DNA from: Pseudomonadota bacterium
GTDB lineage: Bacteria; Pseudomonadota; Gammaproteobacteria; Acidiferrobacterales; UBA6901
Assembly (NCBI GenBank): GCA_021790335.1
Contig: JAJYEE010000023.1
Span: 1-40,696, forward strand
Length of the DNA: 40,696 nt
Direction: 5' to 3'
Within the stretch, counting starts at the first letter, position 1. Every line of letters begins with the position of its first letter. The notes under the pieces are model-generated. The model was not told the origin of the DNA. It ran no database searches and saw only the letters and a list, made by a program, of their open reading frames with translations. The position numbers and the translations under genes were made by a program. Positions 25,025 through 33,926 of this stretch are shown in pieces.

Positions 25025-26175
25025 GGCCGCGGCCGCAGCAGCAGCAGCGCGACCAGGAACGCCAGACCGGCAATGAGCGCTGCCAGCGTGAAAGTTGCCG
25101 TAGAACCGAGGGCTGTCCATGCGCGTCCGGCCCAGAAACTCCCCACGGCCCCACCCAATCCGATGCTTGCACTGCCATAGATCGCCTGGCCGCGATGCTG
25201 GTGGCGTCCGGTGAAGAACCGGTGAATCATCTGCATCGCTGCGGCATGAAACGCTCCGAAAGTCGCCGCATGCAGTGCCTGGGCGAACACCAGGATGGCC
25301 AGGTGTGCGGGAAAATACCCGATCAGCAGCCAGCGCAGTGCGGCGAGAGCAAAGCTCGCAAGCAGCACCGGGCGCAGCGCGATCCGCGCCAGCAATCGGC
25401 GCATCGAAAGAAAAACGCCGATCTCGCACAACACTGCGAACGCCCAAAGCGCGCCGATCACGCTCTTCGAATACCCGTGTCCGGCCAGGTACAGCGAGTA
25501 GAACGTGTAGTAGGGTCCGTGGCTGACCTGCATCAGGAAACACGCCAGGAGGAAGGCGAACACTTCGCGACGCAACAGCGCCTGACGCAGCGGTCCGGGA
25601 TGGTCGAGGCGGCCGCGCAGCTCAGCCTCGGGCAGACTCAGCGCCAGCAACCCTATTCCCGACATCAGCAGCGACAGTGCCGGCAGCACCGACCAGGCAC
25701 CGTACCGGTCGATGACAACACCGAGTACCAGTACACTGGCGATGAAGCCGATCGAGCCCCATAGCCTCACCCGCCCGTAGGCGCCGGGATCCGAACCGAT
25801 ATGGCTCATGGTGGTGGCCTCGAGCAGCGGCAGCGAGGCGTTCCAGAAGAACCCGAACACGAACACCACCGCCGCGATCCACCAGAATCGCCCTGCCAGA
25901 TACATGCCCGAGAATGCAACCAGCGTGAGCAAAGAAGCGAGACGCACGAACACCATGCGCCGCTCGCGGTGGTCGGCAAGCCAGCCCCACACCAGCGGTG
26001 CCACGATGCGCGAGGACATGAGCAACGCCATGATGCTGCCGATGGCGCCCGGCCCGAAACCGATGGAATGCAGGTAAAGCCCCAGATAGGGGATCAGACC
26101 ACCGAGCGTCGCGAAGTAAAAAAAATAGAATCCGCACAGCTGGATGTGGAATCGGTTAAATGGGCGTCGAACCAC
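25015..26175 (-). CDS. MFS transporter of the HcaT-like (MFS_1-like) group
   Basis: A 386-residue inner-membrane protein with about twelve hydrophobic helices, starting near FHIQLCGFYFFYFATLGGL. The loop WGWLADHRERR matches the conserved cytoplasmic loop between helices 2 and 3 of the major facilitator superfamily. The opening and LLEATTMSHIG resemble the group containing E. coli HcaT and nucleoside-proton symporters. I place the start at a GTG (26175) because AGGGAG lies nine bases upstream. A TTG at 26238 would add 21 residues. It is downstream of aroC and a methyltransferase on the same strand. The substrate is unknown; an aromatic acid would fit the neighbourhood, but that is inference. 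Confidence 0.85.
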   Translation of the reverse strand: MVRRPFNRFHIQLCGFYFFYFATLGGLIPYLGLYLHSIGFGPGAIGSIMALLMSSRIVAPLVWGWLADHRERRMVFVRLASLLTLVAFSGMYLAGRFWWIAAVVFVFGFFWNASLPLLEATTMSHIGSDPGAYGRVRLWGSIGFIASVLVLGVVIDRYGAWSVLPALSLLMSGIGLLALSLPEAELRGRLDHPGPLRQALLRREVFAFLLACFLMQVSHGPYYTFYSLYLAGHGYSKSVIGALWAFAVLCEIGVFLSMRRLLARIALRPVLLASFALAALRWLLIGYFPAHLAILVFAQALHAATFGAFHAAAMQMIHRFFTGRHQHRGQAIYGSASIGLGGAVGSFWAGRAWTALGSTATFTLAALIAGLAFLVALLLLRPRPAQ

Positions 26176-26280
26176 TGCGGCGTACTCCCTACGGCGCAGC
26201 GGCGGCGCAGCGGCTACTGCACAGCCCAGCTCGGACAAGAACTGCGCTCACGCTAGTTCAATGGTCATGCGGCAACGCGG

Positions 26281-27111
26281 CTAGCGGCGTTTCTGGACAA
26301 TGAACTCGACCGGCGCTACCAGACCCGCGGAAACGCCGCTGATGATATTCTGCATTCTTGCTCCCGTACTCGCCCCCATTAGAAGATGCAAACCCAGCGC
26401 GGGCGGTCCGGCAGCAGCGGCCAGTTGCGCCCGCATCCGGCTGAAGAAATCGAGCGCGAAATCGCGCCGATTGCGCTCGGCAACAACCGAAAAGCCGCAC
26501 TCCTGCAGCGCCTGCCTGTAGGCTTGCGGGGAATGCAGATGGCTTGCGGCGGCATCCGCCGCCCAGGGAACGGGATACGCCAGAGATCCTTCGGCGATAC
26601 GCATCACATCGTAGATCCCGAACCGTGCCCCGGAACGCAGCACCCGATGCACCTCGGACCACAGGGCGGCCTTGTCATCGATGTTCATGCCGACATGCAG
26701 CATGCAGGCGGCATCGAACGCATCAGCCCCGAACGGCAGGCGGGCCGCGTCTGCCTGGCAAAACTCGGTCTGCCCGGAAAGCCCCGTCCACGCGCACAGC
26801 GCGCGGGCGGTCGCCACATACTCGGCGGTGCGGTCAACGCCGCTCACCCGGCAGCGGTAGCGGCTTGCCAGCAAGCGCGCCGTTCCCCCGAGGCCGCAAC
26901 CAATGTCCAGCACCCGGTCTGCAACCGACAATCCCAGCTGTGCGAGGAGGTCTTCCGACGCCTGACGCCCTCCTATGTGGAATTCATCGACCGCGGCGAG
27001 ATCCTCGATCGTGACCGAACCGGGAGACTTGCCGAGCTGCCGCAGCCCGGCCTGGATGCGATCGAGCACCTGCCCGCTCCCGTAGTTCTGCGAAACCGCG
27101 TCATGTTCCAT
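26281..27111 (-). CDS. Class I SAM-dependent methyltransferase
   Basis: A 276-residue soluble methyltransferase. Motif I is VLDIGCGLGG (about 67-76), followed by the acidic SAM-ribose residue in GVDRTAEYV, the motif ADAARLPFGADAFD and the CMLHVGMN region typical of small-molecule methyltransferases related to UbiE and sarcosine/dimethylglycine methylases. The start at 27111 is supported by AGGAG ten bases upstream. Further upstream in-frame starts run into aroC. It lies 35 bp after the aroC stop, so cotranscription is likely. The substrate cannot be read from sequence. Confidence 0.85.
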   Translation of the reverse strand: MEHDAVSQNYGSGQVLDRIQAGLRQLGKSPGSVTIEDLAAVDEFHIGGRQASEDLLAQLGLSVADRVLDIGCGLGGTARLLASRYRCRVSGVDRTAEYVATARALCAWTGLSGQTEFCQADAARLPFGADAFDAACMLHVGMNIDDKAALWSEVHRVLRSGARFGIYDVMRIAEGSLAYPVPWAADAAASHLHSPQAYRQALQECGFSVVAERNRRDFALDFFSRMRAQLAAAAGPPALGLHLLMGASTGARMQNIISGVSAGLVAPVEFIVQKRR

Positions 27112-27146
27112 CGGCTTGTCACTCCTGGCCATACCCGCGCCGGCCG

Positions 27147-28244
27147 TCAGGCACTGCCGGGAATGTCGGGCGTGCTCCGCACCACGTCGAGATTCTGGGC
27201 ACGATGACGCAAGACATGATCCATCAGCACAATGGCGAGCATGGCCTCGGCAATCGGAGTGGCACGGATCCCGACGCAGGGGTCGTGACGCCCGGTGGTG
27301 ATCACCTCTACCGGATCGCCGGAAAGGTTCACCGTCCGGCCAGGCAGACGTATGCTCGAGGTAGCCTTGAGCGCAATGCTCGCGACGATGTCCTGACCGG
27401 TGGATATTCCACCGAGGATGCCACCGGCATTGTTGCTGAGAAAACCCTGCGGCGTCATCTCGTCGCGATGCTCGCTGCCCTTCTGGCCGACGCTCGCGAA
27501 TCCGGCCCCGATCTCGACACCCTTTACGGCATTGATGCTCATGAGCGCCGCGGCAATGTCGGCGTCGAGCCGTCCGAACACCGGCTCGCCCAGTCCGACG
27601 GGCACATTGCCGGCAACGACGTTGACGCGGGCGCCGATCGAGTTTCCCTCCCTGCGCAGCGCATCCATGTACGCTTCCAGCTGCGGCACTTTCTGCGGGT
27701 CGGGACAGAAAAACGGATTGTTCTCGACCTCGCCCCACTCGACCCGCTCCATGCGGATCGGCCCGAGCTCCGCTAGGTAACCGCGCACGCTGATTCCGAT
27801 GCGCTCGCGCAGGTATTTCTTGGCGATGGCGCCGGCGGCAACACGCATCGCGGTCTCGCGTGCCGACGCACGACCGCCACCGCGATAGTCGCGAAAGCCG
27901 TATTTCTGCTGGTAGGTGTAGTCCGCGTGACCGGGCCGGAACCGATCCATAATCTTCGAATAGTCCTGGGAGCGCTGATCCGTGTTCTGGATCATCAGGC
28001 CTATGGGCGTTCCGGTGGTACGTCCCTCGAACACGCCGGAAAGGATCTTCACTTCATCGGCTTCGCGCCGCTGGGTAGTGTGGCGGGACTGCCCCGGTTT
28101 GCGCCGGTCCAGATCGCGTTGCAGATCAGCCTCGCCGAGCGCCATGCCCGGGGGGCAACCATCGACGATGCACAGATATGCCGGCCCGTGGCTCTCCCCG
28201 CAGGTGGTGACCGTGAACAGCTTGCCGAAGGTATTGCCGGACAT
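27147..28244 (-). CDS. aroC: Chorismate synthase
   Basis: FMN-dependent lyase that makes chorismate from 5-enolpyruvylshikimate 3-phosphate, the last common step of the aromatic pathway. The 365 residues carry the family signatures [18 protein letters not shown] near the N-terminus, [19 protein letters not shown] and the late [17 protein letters not shown]. Length agrees with other proteobacteria. It lies between a small unknown gene (47-bp gap) and the methyltransferase, all on the minus strand. Confidence 0.99.
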   Translation of the reverse strand: MSGNTFGKLFTVTTCGESHGPAYLCIVDGCPPGMALGEADLQRDLDRRKPGQSRHTTQRREADEVKILSGVFEGRTTGTPIGLMIQNTDQRSQDYSKIMDRFRPGHADYTYQQKYGFRDYRGGGRASARETAMRVAAGAIAKKYLRERIGISVRGYLAELGPIRMERVEWGEVENNPFFCPDPQKVPQLEAYMDALRREGNSIGARVNVVAGNVPVGLGEPVFGRLDADIAAALMSINAVKGVEIGAGFASVGQKGSEHRDEMTPQGFLSNNAGGILGGISTGQDIVASIALKATSSIRLPGRTVNLSGDPVEVITTGRHDPCVGIRATPIAEAMLAIVLMDHVLRHRAQNLDVVRSTPDIPGSA

Positions 28245-28291
28245 GGCCGCATGGTACCGGATTTACCCGGGACCCGACAGATGCGTACCGA

Positions 28292-28618
28292 TCAAAAACC
28301 CGATCTGTGAACGGTATTGAGCGTCTCGAGCAGTCCGTGAAACGGAATGTAGGCCTTCCACTGGCGCACCACCGGCATGATGGCGAGGTCCTCGCCACCC
28401 CCGAAATCATGGGAGCCGTCGGCCACCTCGCCGTGCAGCAGACCGAGCGCCGCGCCGAGCTGCTGATAGATCGGAATGCGGGCGCCGAACTCCTGAAGGC
28501 CGTCGCCCTCTTCTTCGGCACAACGCAGCAGATCCTCGACCTCGAACTGTGCCTGCTCGATGAGGTCGAGATACTCCTCGGGGGACTGTGGCTGATGCAT
28601 ATGCGTTCCGGGGTACAT
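28292..28618 (-). CDS. Small acidic protein upstream of aroC, function unknown
   Basis: About 102-115 residues depending on the start. In-frame ATGs lie at 28618 and 28600 and a GTG at 28639, and none has a strong ribosome binding site. The core begins HQPQSPEEYLDLIEQAQFEVE and continues with a Glu-rich helix and a Gly-rich turn (SHDFGGGEDLAI), ending in an amphipathic stretch. No signal peptide or transmembrane segment is present. It precedes aroC by 47 bp on the same strand and probably shares its transcript. I do not recognise a family. Confidence 0.65.
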   Translation of the reverse strand: MYPGTHMHQPQSPEEYLDLIEQAQFEVEDLLRCAEEEGDGLQEFGARIPIYQQLGAALGLLHGEVADGSHDFGGGEDLAIMPVVRQWKAYIPFHGLLETLNTVHRSGF

Positions 28619-28721
28619 CTGCGCGGTCAGGGCGATCACCGGAGTTTAGCGGCTGGGGCCCCGGATATCCATAGGCCGGACAGCACGGACACGTAACCGA
28701 AAACGGACCCGGCGCACCGAA

Positions 28722-29585
28722 TTAGTGTTGCACCGGAACCATGGTAGCGGAGTGCGCGAAGATCCATGCGATCCCGAACCCTGCCATGAGGGAGGTGCGG
28801 GTACGCACCAGCGGACTGTCCTCGAACACCGCTCCGGAGAGGTTATCATAGCGAACGAACGCGCCGAGCCAAGTGCTGCGAAACCGCCTGCTGATCCCGA
28901 TCGTCATTCGCATCCCCCCATAGCCGCCGCGCGCTGCATACGCCGGGCGCGCGGGCGTGGCATAGGCGGGGTCGACCTGGTAGTAGTACACGTTCTGCTG
29001 CGCGGTCGCGAATACCGGGCCGAGCGCGGCGCCGAAATTCCAGCGCGCCGCAGCGAGCAGGAGTTGCGTGTCATAGTTGATGGCCGGATTGAAACCCCAG
29101 CCGATATAGCGCGTATGCCGCAGGTCGGTCGCGATCACTGCGCGTGCCGGCAGGCTGAAGGACCAGGTCGGTTCGCGCCGGCACACCGGATCGAGACAGA
29201 CATCGAGCACCGGTCCGGCTTCCAGGGTCGGATAAAGATCCGGCATTCCGGCGCGCGCGTCGTTGCCGCTGCTTTTCACCGGAACTCCGGCATTCAGACT
29301 TATGGAGAGACGAATACGCCGGTTTCTCAGCACATGGCCCGCTACGCCGTGGCGATCCACAGTCACAAAGTGGCCACGATATGTCAGGTATGGCAGCGGC
29401 AGAACATAGTTGCGCTGCTCGTCCGACCCACGATAGTCCGGGACCGTGAGCGGCGCCGCGCCAAAGCCGATTTCCCAAAGCGGGCGCTGGGCGGCATGTA
29501 CCGGCGCCGTCACGCCGGCCAGCAGCGCTGCGGCCAGCATCCGGCGCAGGCGGTCGCCGCCGGCGTGCGCCGCCGGCAGCCGCAT
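28722..29585 (-). CDS. MipA/OmpV-family outer-membrane protein
   Basis: A 287-residue predicted beta-barrel. The signal peptide covers about 1-31 (RRMLAAALLAGVTAPVHA). It is followed by the family opening WEIGFGAAPLTVPDYRGSDEQRNYVLPLPYLTYRG and alternating aromatic strands typical of MipA/OmpV porin-like barrels. A cysteine pair (LDVCLDPVCRR) sits in a presumed loop. The last strand ends HSATMVPVQH rather than in the usual terminal Phe, which is unusual for a protein assembled by the BAM machinery. It is divergent from the metallopeptidase. In other bacteria this family includes MltA-interacting scaffold proteins and inducible porins; the role here is unknown. Confidence 0.85.
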   Translation of the reverse strand: MRLPAAHAGGDRLRRMLAAALLAGVTAPVHAAQRPLWEIGFGAAPLTVPDYRGSDEQRNYVLPLPYLTYRGHFVTVDRHGVAGHVLRNRRIRLSISLNAGVPVKSSGNDARAGMPDLYPTLEAGPVLDVCLDPVCRREPTWSFSLPARAVIATDLRHTRYIGWGFNPAINYDTQLLLAAARWNFGAALGPVFATAQQNVYYYQVDPAYATPARPAYAARGGYGGMRMTIGISRRFRSTWLGAFVRYDNLSGAVFEDSPLVRTRTSLMAGFGIAWIFAHSATMVPVQH

Positions 29586-29920
29586 TTCGTTGTCAGTTCT
29601 CAAATGAATCCTCGGATCCCGCACATCCAGTCCCGGAATGGAATGATCGCGCGCACTGCCCGACGCGGACACGCCGGCACCTGCGCAACGACCCCGCCCC
29701 GGAGCGCCCGCCTGGACGCCGTCGGCGCGAGCACGAGATTGAACCATAACCGCATGTGGCCGCGCATACCAGACCATGGTGCGGCGCTTTGCGGACCGAC
29801 ATTCATTCGGACACGGTTTGGATTATAGTTACACGCAATCACCCGAGAGACGGTCTGCCGCCGATACATGTCCATGCGACTTCAATCCCGGCGACGCGGT
29901 GCCGGCACCGCGCGCGCTTC
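29586..29920. other. Divergent intergenic region mipA / metallopeptidase
   Basis: This 335-bp gap must hold promoters for both directions. The only notable element is an AT-rich spot at 29822-29829. It reads TATAGT on the plus strand and TATAAT on the minus strand, but neither has an acceptable -35. No gene is supported. Confidence 0.4.
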
Positions 29921-30979
29921 ATGAACCCGGCCGCCATGCCGCGTAACCGCACTGCGCACCGGCACAAACCCGTCTTCCGCTGGGCTGGCTGGTCCGAACA
30001 GCGCCTGCTCGATACGCGCCTTTGCGACCTCGGCCTGACGCTCGCACGCAGCCCGCTGGAACAGCAGATCGCCGCGCTATACCGCGGGCTCGACCGCCGC
30101 GGCATCCGATTCCGGCCGCACTGCTGGCTGTCGGACTGCTGGTTCAGTCCGGACGGCGTGCCGGGATTCGCCATCCCCTTTTATCTCGCACATCCCCGCC
30201 TCGCACAACTCGAGAAACGCTGGATGCTGGAGCTCGAGGGCGGAAGCAGGCAGGAGTGCCAGAAACTCATGCGCCACGAGACGGCGCATGCGCTGGCCAA
30301 TGCATATCGCCTGCACCTGAGGCATGAGTGGCGGCGGCGCTTCGGACGTGCGGCCCGCAGCTATCCGGAAAGTTATCTGCCGCGACCCGACAGCCGGAGC
30401 TACGTAATAAATCTCGACGGGTGGTATGCGCAGAGCCACCCACACGAGGACTGGGCGGAGACGTTCGCGGTGTGGATGGACCCGCGATCGAGCTGGCGCG
30501 AGCGCTACCGCGGCTGGCCGGCTCTGCGCAAGCTCGAGTACGTCGACGCCCTGATGCAGGAGATCGGGCAGCAGCGGCAGGCACTGCACAACCGGCGCCA
30601 CGTCGACTCGGTAAGCACGCTACGCCTGACGCTGCGCCAGTATTTCGAGCAGAAACGGGAGCGACTGGGTGCCGCCTACCCCCGCTTTCACCGCCAGCAG
30701 CTGGAGCGGATCTTCCCTGCCGCTCGATCCCGGCGCACCGAGCCGGCCGCGCGCTTCATCCGGCGTCACCGCCGGGACGCTCTGGTCGCGATCTCCCTCT
30801 GGACCGCGGCACCACGCTACCGGGTAAACCTGACACTCACGCACATGGCCCAGCTTGCCGATGAACTCGACTTGCGCGCTCCTGCAGATGGCGGGTGCGT
30901 GCAGTTGCCGCTGGTTTCGGCGCTGATCATGCTCTACATGGGATCGCTGCGGGCCGGCAGTTCGCGTCTTACTCTATGA
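29921..30979 (+). CDS. Putative zincin metallopeptidase
   Basis: A 352-residue soluble protein. The zinc site is His119-Glu120-His123 in RHETAHALANAY, with a downstream HPHEDWAETFAVW stretch (about 173-185) whose Glu180 or Asp177 would be the third ligand. This DWAE-type second motif occurs in putative zinc-binding metallopeptidases of bacteria. The first 30 residues are basic. The C-terminal half is Arg-rich and helical, without signal peptide, so the protein is probably cytosolic. The ATG at 29936 is an alternative start. Its stop overlaps the start of the ATP-grasp gene (ATGA), a strong sign that both act together. The substrate is unknown. Confidence 0.82.
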   Translation: MNPAAMPRNRTAHRHKPVFRWAGWSEQRLLDTRLCDLGLTLARSPLEQQIAALYRGLDRRGIRFRPHCWLSDCWFSPDGVPGFAIPFYLAHPRLAQLEKRWMLELEGGSRQECQKLMRHETAHALANAYRLHLRHEWRRRFGRAARSYPESYLPRPDSRSYVINLDGWYAQSHPHEDWAETFAVWMDPRSSWRERYRGWPALRKLEYVDALMQEIGQQRQALHNRRHVDSVSTLRLTLRQYFEQKRERLGAAYPRFHRQQLERIFPAARSRRTEPAARFIRRHRRDALVAISLWTAAPRYRVNLTLTHMAQLADELDLRAPADGGCVQLPLVSALIMLYMGSLRAGSSRLTL

Positions 30980-32004
30980 AGAAGCTGCGCGTGATGATGC
31001 TCGTCCATTACTCCCTGGTTCCTCCGGACGACCTGCATTCCAGAGACGATCCGCGCATGGAGAAATTCCGTACCGAGTACGACGTCAAGCATGCCCTGCT
31101 GAAGCTCGGCCACGAAGTGCACGTGGTGGGGGTCTATGACGATCTCGCGCCGATACGCACGGCCATAGAACAATGGAAACCGGACATCGCGTTCAATCTG
31201 CTCGAGGAATTCGCCGGCATCGCGGCGTTCGATTACTATGTGGTGAGTTATCTCGAGACGATGAAACTTCCCTATACCGGCTGCAATCCGCGTGGCCTGC
31301 TGCTGGCACGCGACAAGGCGCTTTCCAAGAAGCTGCTCGCCTACCACCGCATTCAGGTTCCGGATTTCCGCGTCTTCTTGCGCGGCCGAAAATCGCCCCC
31401 CATGCGCCGCGTACGGTACCCGGTGATCGTCAAGGCACTCACCGAGGAAGGTTCCCTCGGCATTGCACAGGCGTCTTACGTAGAAACCGAGCACCAGCTG
31501 CAGGAGCGCGTGCAGTTCATCCACGAGCGCATCCAGGACGACGCCATTGCCGAGCAGTACATCGACGGCCGCGAGATCTACGTCACGGTGCTCGGCAACG
31601 TGCAACTGCGGGTACTGCCCGCGCGCGAACTGATCTTCCGCAATCCGATCGAAGGCGCTCCACGCATGGCCACCTACAAGGTAAAGTGGGACGGCAAGTA
31701 CCGGGAGCGCTGGGGGATCGACTATCAATTCGCCGCCGACCTAGCGCCGGAAACGACCAAGCGTATCGGCTGGCTGTGCAAGAGAATCTACCGGGCCCTG
31801 GGAATGAGCGGCTATGCACGCATAGACATGCGCCTGAACCCTGCCGGGCAGTTCTATGTGCTCGAAGCCAATCCCAATCCCGGGATCGCGCGGGACGAGG
31901 ACAGCACGCTTTCGGCCCGCAGGGCCGGAATGAATTACGAGGAATTCATTCAGAGTATCCTGCGGCTCGGTTTGCGCGCGCATGCCAGCGCCAGAATACA
32001 GTAG
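30976..32004 (+). CDS. ATP-grasp ligase related to D-Ala-D-Ala ligase
   Basis: A 342-residue enzyme of the ATP-grasp superfamily, which joins a carboxylate to an amine or similar nucleophile through an acyl phosphate. It starts MKKLRVMMLVHYSL. Seen in order: an N-terminal preATP-grasp domain with GHEVHVVGVYDD, the segment LLARDKALSKKLLAYH, the ATP-binding strand PVIVKALTEEGSLGIAQAS, EQYIDGREIYVTV and the magnesium-binding end ARIDMRLN with LEANPNPG. It resembles Ddl, but the substrate regions differ and no cell-wall genes are nearby, so a different peptide-like product is likely. The start codon overlaps the metallopeptidase stop. Confidence 0.85.
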   Translation: MKKLRVMMLVHYSLVPPDDLHSRDDPRMEKFRTEYDVKHALLKLGHEVHVVGVYDDLAPIRTAIEQWKPDIAFNLLEEFAGIAAFDYYVVSYLETMKLPYTGCNPRGLLLARDKALSKKLLAYHRIQVPDFRVFLRGRKSPPMRRVRYPVIVKALTEEGSLGIAQASYVETEHQLQERVQFIHERIQDDAIAEQYIDGREIYVTVLGNVQLRVLPARELIFRNPIEGAPRMATYKVKWDGKYRERWGIDYQFAADLAPETTKRIGWLCKRIYRALGMSGYARIDMRLNPAGQFYVLEANPNPGIARDEDSTLSARRAGMNYEEFIQSILRLGLRAHASARIQ

Positions 32005-32018
32005 CCAGGACATCAACC

Positions 32019-32429
32019 ATGAGCCAAGACTGCCTGCCAACCGATCGTCACCCCACCCTGCGTGTCGTGCCGATGCCTTCAGACACCAATTCCGCCGGAG
32101 ACATCTTCGGTGGCTGGATCATGGCTCAGGCCGACATCGCCGGCAGCGTGGTTGCAAGCCGGCGGGCGCGCGGCCGCATCGTGACCGTCGCGGTAAACGC
32201 GTTCCAGTTCCGAAAACCGGTATTCGTAAACGACCTGGTGAGCTTCTACGCCGAGGTGGTAAGGGTCGGCCGCAGTTCCATAACCGTGGACGTGGTGGTC
32301 TATGCCGAGCGTGCACGGCATAAAGGGGAATGGGCCGGGGAATGCGTCAAAGTGACGGAAGCCACGCTCACCTATGTCGCGATCGACGACCAGCGCATGC
32401 CGCGCGAAGTGCCGCCGGAACATAATTGA
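32019..32429 (+). CDS. Acyl-CoA thioesterase (YciA-like hotdog fold)
   Basis: A 136-residue hotdog-fold thioesterase that hydrolyses acyl-CoA. The family segment NSAGDIFGGWIMAQADIAG contains the catalytic Asp region, followed by VNAFQFRKPVFVNDLV and a strand with VVVYAER. The start at 32019 has CAGGA about eight bases upstream. It lies 14 bp behind the ATP-grasp gene and 122 bp before Memo, all on the plus strand. YciA-type enzymes are generalists toward short and long acyl-CoAs; the physiological substrate is not evident. Confidence 0.9.
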   Translation: MSQDCLPTDRHPTLRVVPMPSDTNSAGDIFGGWIMAQADIAGSVVASRRARGRIVTVAVNAFQFRKPVFVNDLVSFYAEVVRVGRSSITVDVVVYAERARHKGEWAGECVKVTEATLTYVAIDDQRMPREVPPEHN

Positions 32430-32551
32430 GCGGCGCCCGTCCGGCGCACGCCGGTCCCGGACATGCCCCGGGCACCTGCCGGGACTTGATAACGGCCCGG
32501 CTGCCCCCCATCTAGCGAGGACAACCTCACCGTCAGCGAGGCGGTTTTATC

Positions 32552-33361
32552 ATGTCCCGAGTCCGGCCGGCAGCCGTGAGCGGCAGCTTCTACCCCGGGG
32601 AGCGGACCGCACTGGTGCGCATGGTGGACCACCTGCTGTCGGAGACCGCCGCATCTGCCGGCAGCGGACCGCTGCCCAAGGCGATCATCGTCCCGCATGC
32701 CGGATATGTATACTCCGGCGCGGTGGCAGCGAGCGCCTATGCCGGGCTGCGGGGGCGCTCCGCCGGCATCAAACGTGTCATTTTGCTCGGACCGGCGCAC
32801 CGCCTGCCCGTGCGCGGTCTGGCGCTGCCCGCAGCGGAGCGCTTCGTCACGCCTCTCGGTGCCATCGACGTCGATCAGGACGCCGCCTCGGCAATCCTGC
32901 GCCTGCCGCAGGTAACGGTGAGCGAGGCGGCGCACGCGCGTGAACATTCCCTCGAAGTGCAGCTCCCTTTTCTGCAGCAAGTACTGAAGGCGTTCCGCAT
33001 CCTCCCGCTCGCGGTCGGCGATGCGACTCCGTCCGAGGTGGCCGAGGTGATCGAGATTCTGTGGGGCGGTCCGGAAACGCTGATCGTGATCAGCACCGAC
33101 CTGTCCCATTACCTGCCTTATCAAGCGGCGCGCGAGACGGACGGCCGCACGGTCGAGGCAATCCTCGCGCTTGACGGTGAGCCCGTCGGCGGCGCCGAGG
33201 CCTGCGGCAGCGCCCCCGTCAGGGGGCTGATCCTGGCGGCCCGCAAACACCGGCTGCGTGCACAGCTGCTCGACCTGCGCAATTCCGGAGACACGGCGGG
33301 CGGCCGCGAAGAGGTTGTCGGCTATGCGGCCATGGCCTTCGGGGAGCCACCCCATGACTGA
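32552..33361 (+). CDS. amrB: Memo-family protein (AmmeMemoRadiSam system protein B)
   Basis: A 269-residue homologue of human MEMO1, a metal-binding fold related to LigB-type extradiol dioxygenases. Conserved histidine segments are visible: VPHAGYVYSG (His49), GPAHRLPVRG, REHSLEVQLPF and STDLSHYLPY. The N-terminus RPAAVSGSFYPG is the family hallmark. A GAGG site precedes the start. The AMMECR1 gene begins eight bases before its stop and the radical SAM gene follows, forming the conserved AmmeMemoRadiSam cassette. Its biochemical role in bacteria is not settled. Confidence 0.95.
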   Translation: MSRVRPAAVSGSFYPGERTALVRMVDHLLSETAASAGSGPLPKAIIVPHAGYVYSGAVAASAYAGLRGRSAGIKRVILLGPAHRLPVRGLALPAAERFVTPLGAIDVDQDAASAILRLPQVTVSEAAHAREHSLEVQLPFLQQVLKAFRILPLAVGDATPSEVAEVIEILWGGPETLIVISTDLSHYLPYQAARETDGRTVEAILALDGEPVGGAEACGSAPVRGLILAARKHRLRAQLLDLRNSGDTAGGREEVVGYAAMAFGEPPHD

Positions 33362-33926
33362 CACGCTCGGCACAGCACTGCTGATAGTTGCGCGCAACAC
33401 CATCGCCGCTGCCCTGGATGAAGCGTGCCGGACATACGAGGAGACGCCGCAGCTGTCGATGCCAGGAGCCACGTTCGTGACCCTCACGCACCACGGGGAA
33501 CTGCGCGGTTGCATCGGCAGCCTTGAGGCGACGCGCGCGCTGCGCGTCGATGTCGAAAACAACGCCAAAGCGGCGGCGTTCCGCGACCCCCGCTTCGCGC
33601 CCCTCACCCGGCACGAATACCCGGACACGGCGATCGAGATATCGCTGCTCTCTGCCGCCGAGCCTCTGGTGGCGACCAATGAACAGCACGCGCGAACGAT
33701 CCTGCGCCCGGGCATAGACGGAGTTGTGCTGGAATTCGGCCGCAGCCGTGCCACCTTCCTGCCACAGGTGTGGGAGCAGCTGCCGGAACCCGGCCAGTTC
33801 CTGTGCCATCTGAAGCGCAAGGCCGGCCTGCCTGCGGATTTCTGGCACCAGTCGATGCGGCTTTCGCGCTACACGGTGCAGAAGTGGAGCGAGGCCCCTG
33901 CCCGCCCCGCCGGAGCAGCCCCATGA
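33354..33926 (+). CDS. amrA: AMMECR1-domain protein (AmmeMemoRadiSam system protein A)
   Basis: A 190-residue AMMECR1-family protein. The family signature LRGCIGSLE is present (about 51-59), preceded by ATFVTLTHHGE and followed by the RDPRFAPLTRHE block and the late FLPQVWEQLP. Human AMMECR1 is linked to Alport-associated disease, but the molecular function of the domain is unknown. It overlaps the Memo gene by eight bases and the radical SAM gene by four (ATGA), so all three are translated in step. Confidence 0.95.
   Translation: MTDTLGTALLIVARNTIAAALDEACRTYEETPQLSMPGATFVTLTHHGELRGCIGSLEATRALRVDVENNAKAAAFRDPRFAPLTRHEYPDTAIEISLLSAAEPLVATNEQHARTILRPGIDGVVLEFGRSRATFLPQVWEQLPEPGQFLCHLKRKAGLPADFWHQSMRLSRYTVQKWSEAPARPAGAAP

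Noticed and set aside
28725-29828. Plus-strand open frame opposite the MipA/OmpV gene
   Set aside because: Shadow; the minus-strand frame has a signal peptide and family motifs.
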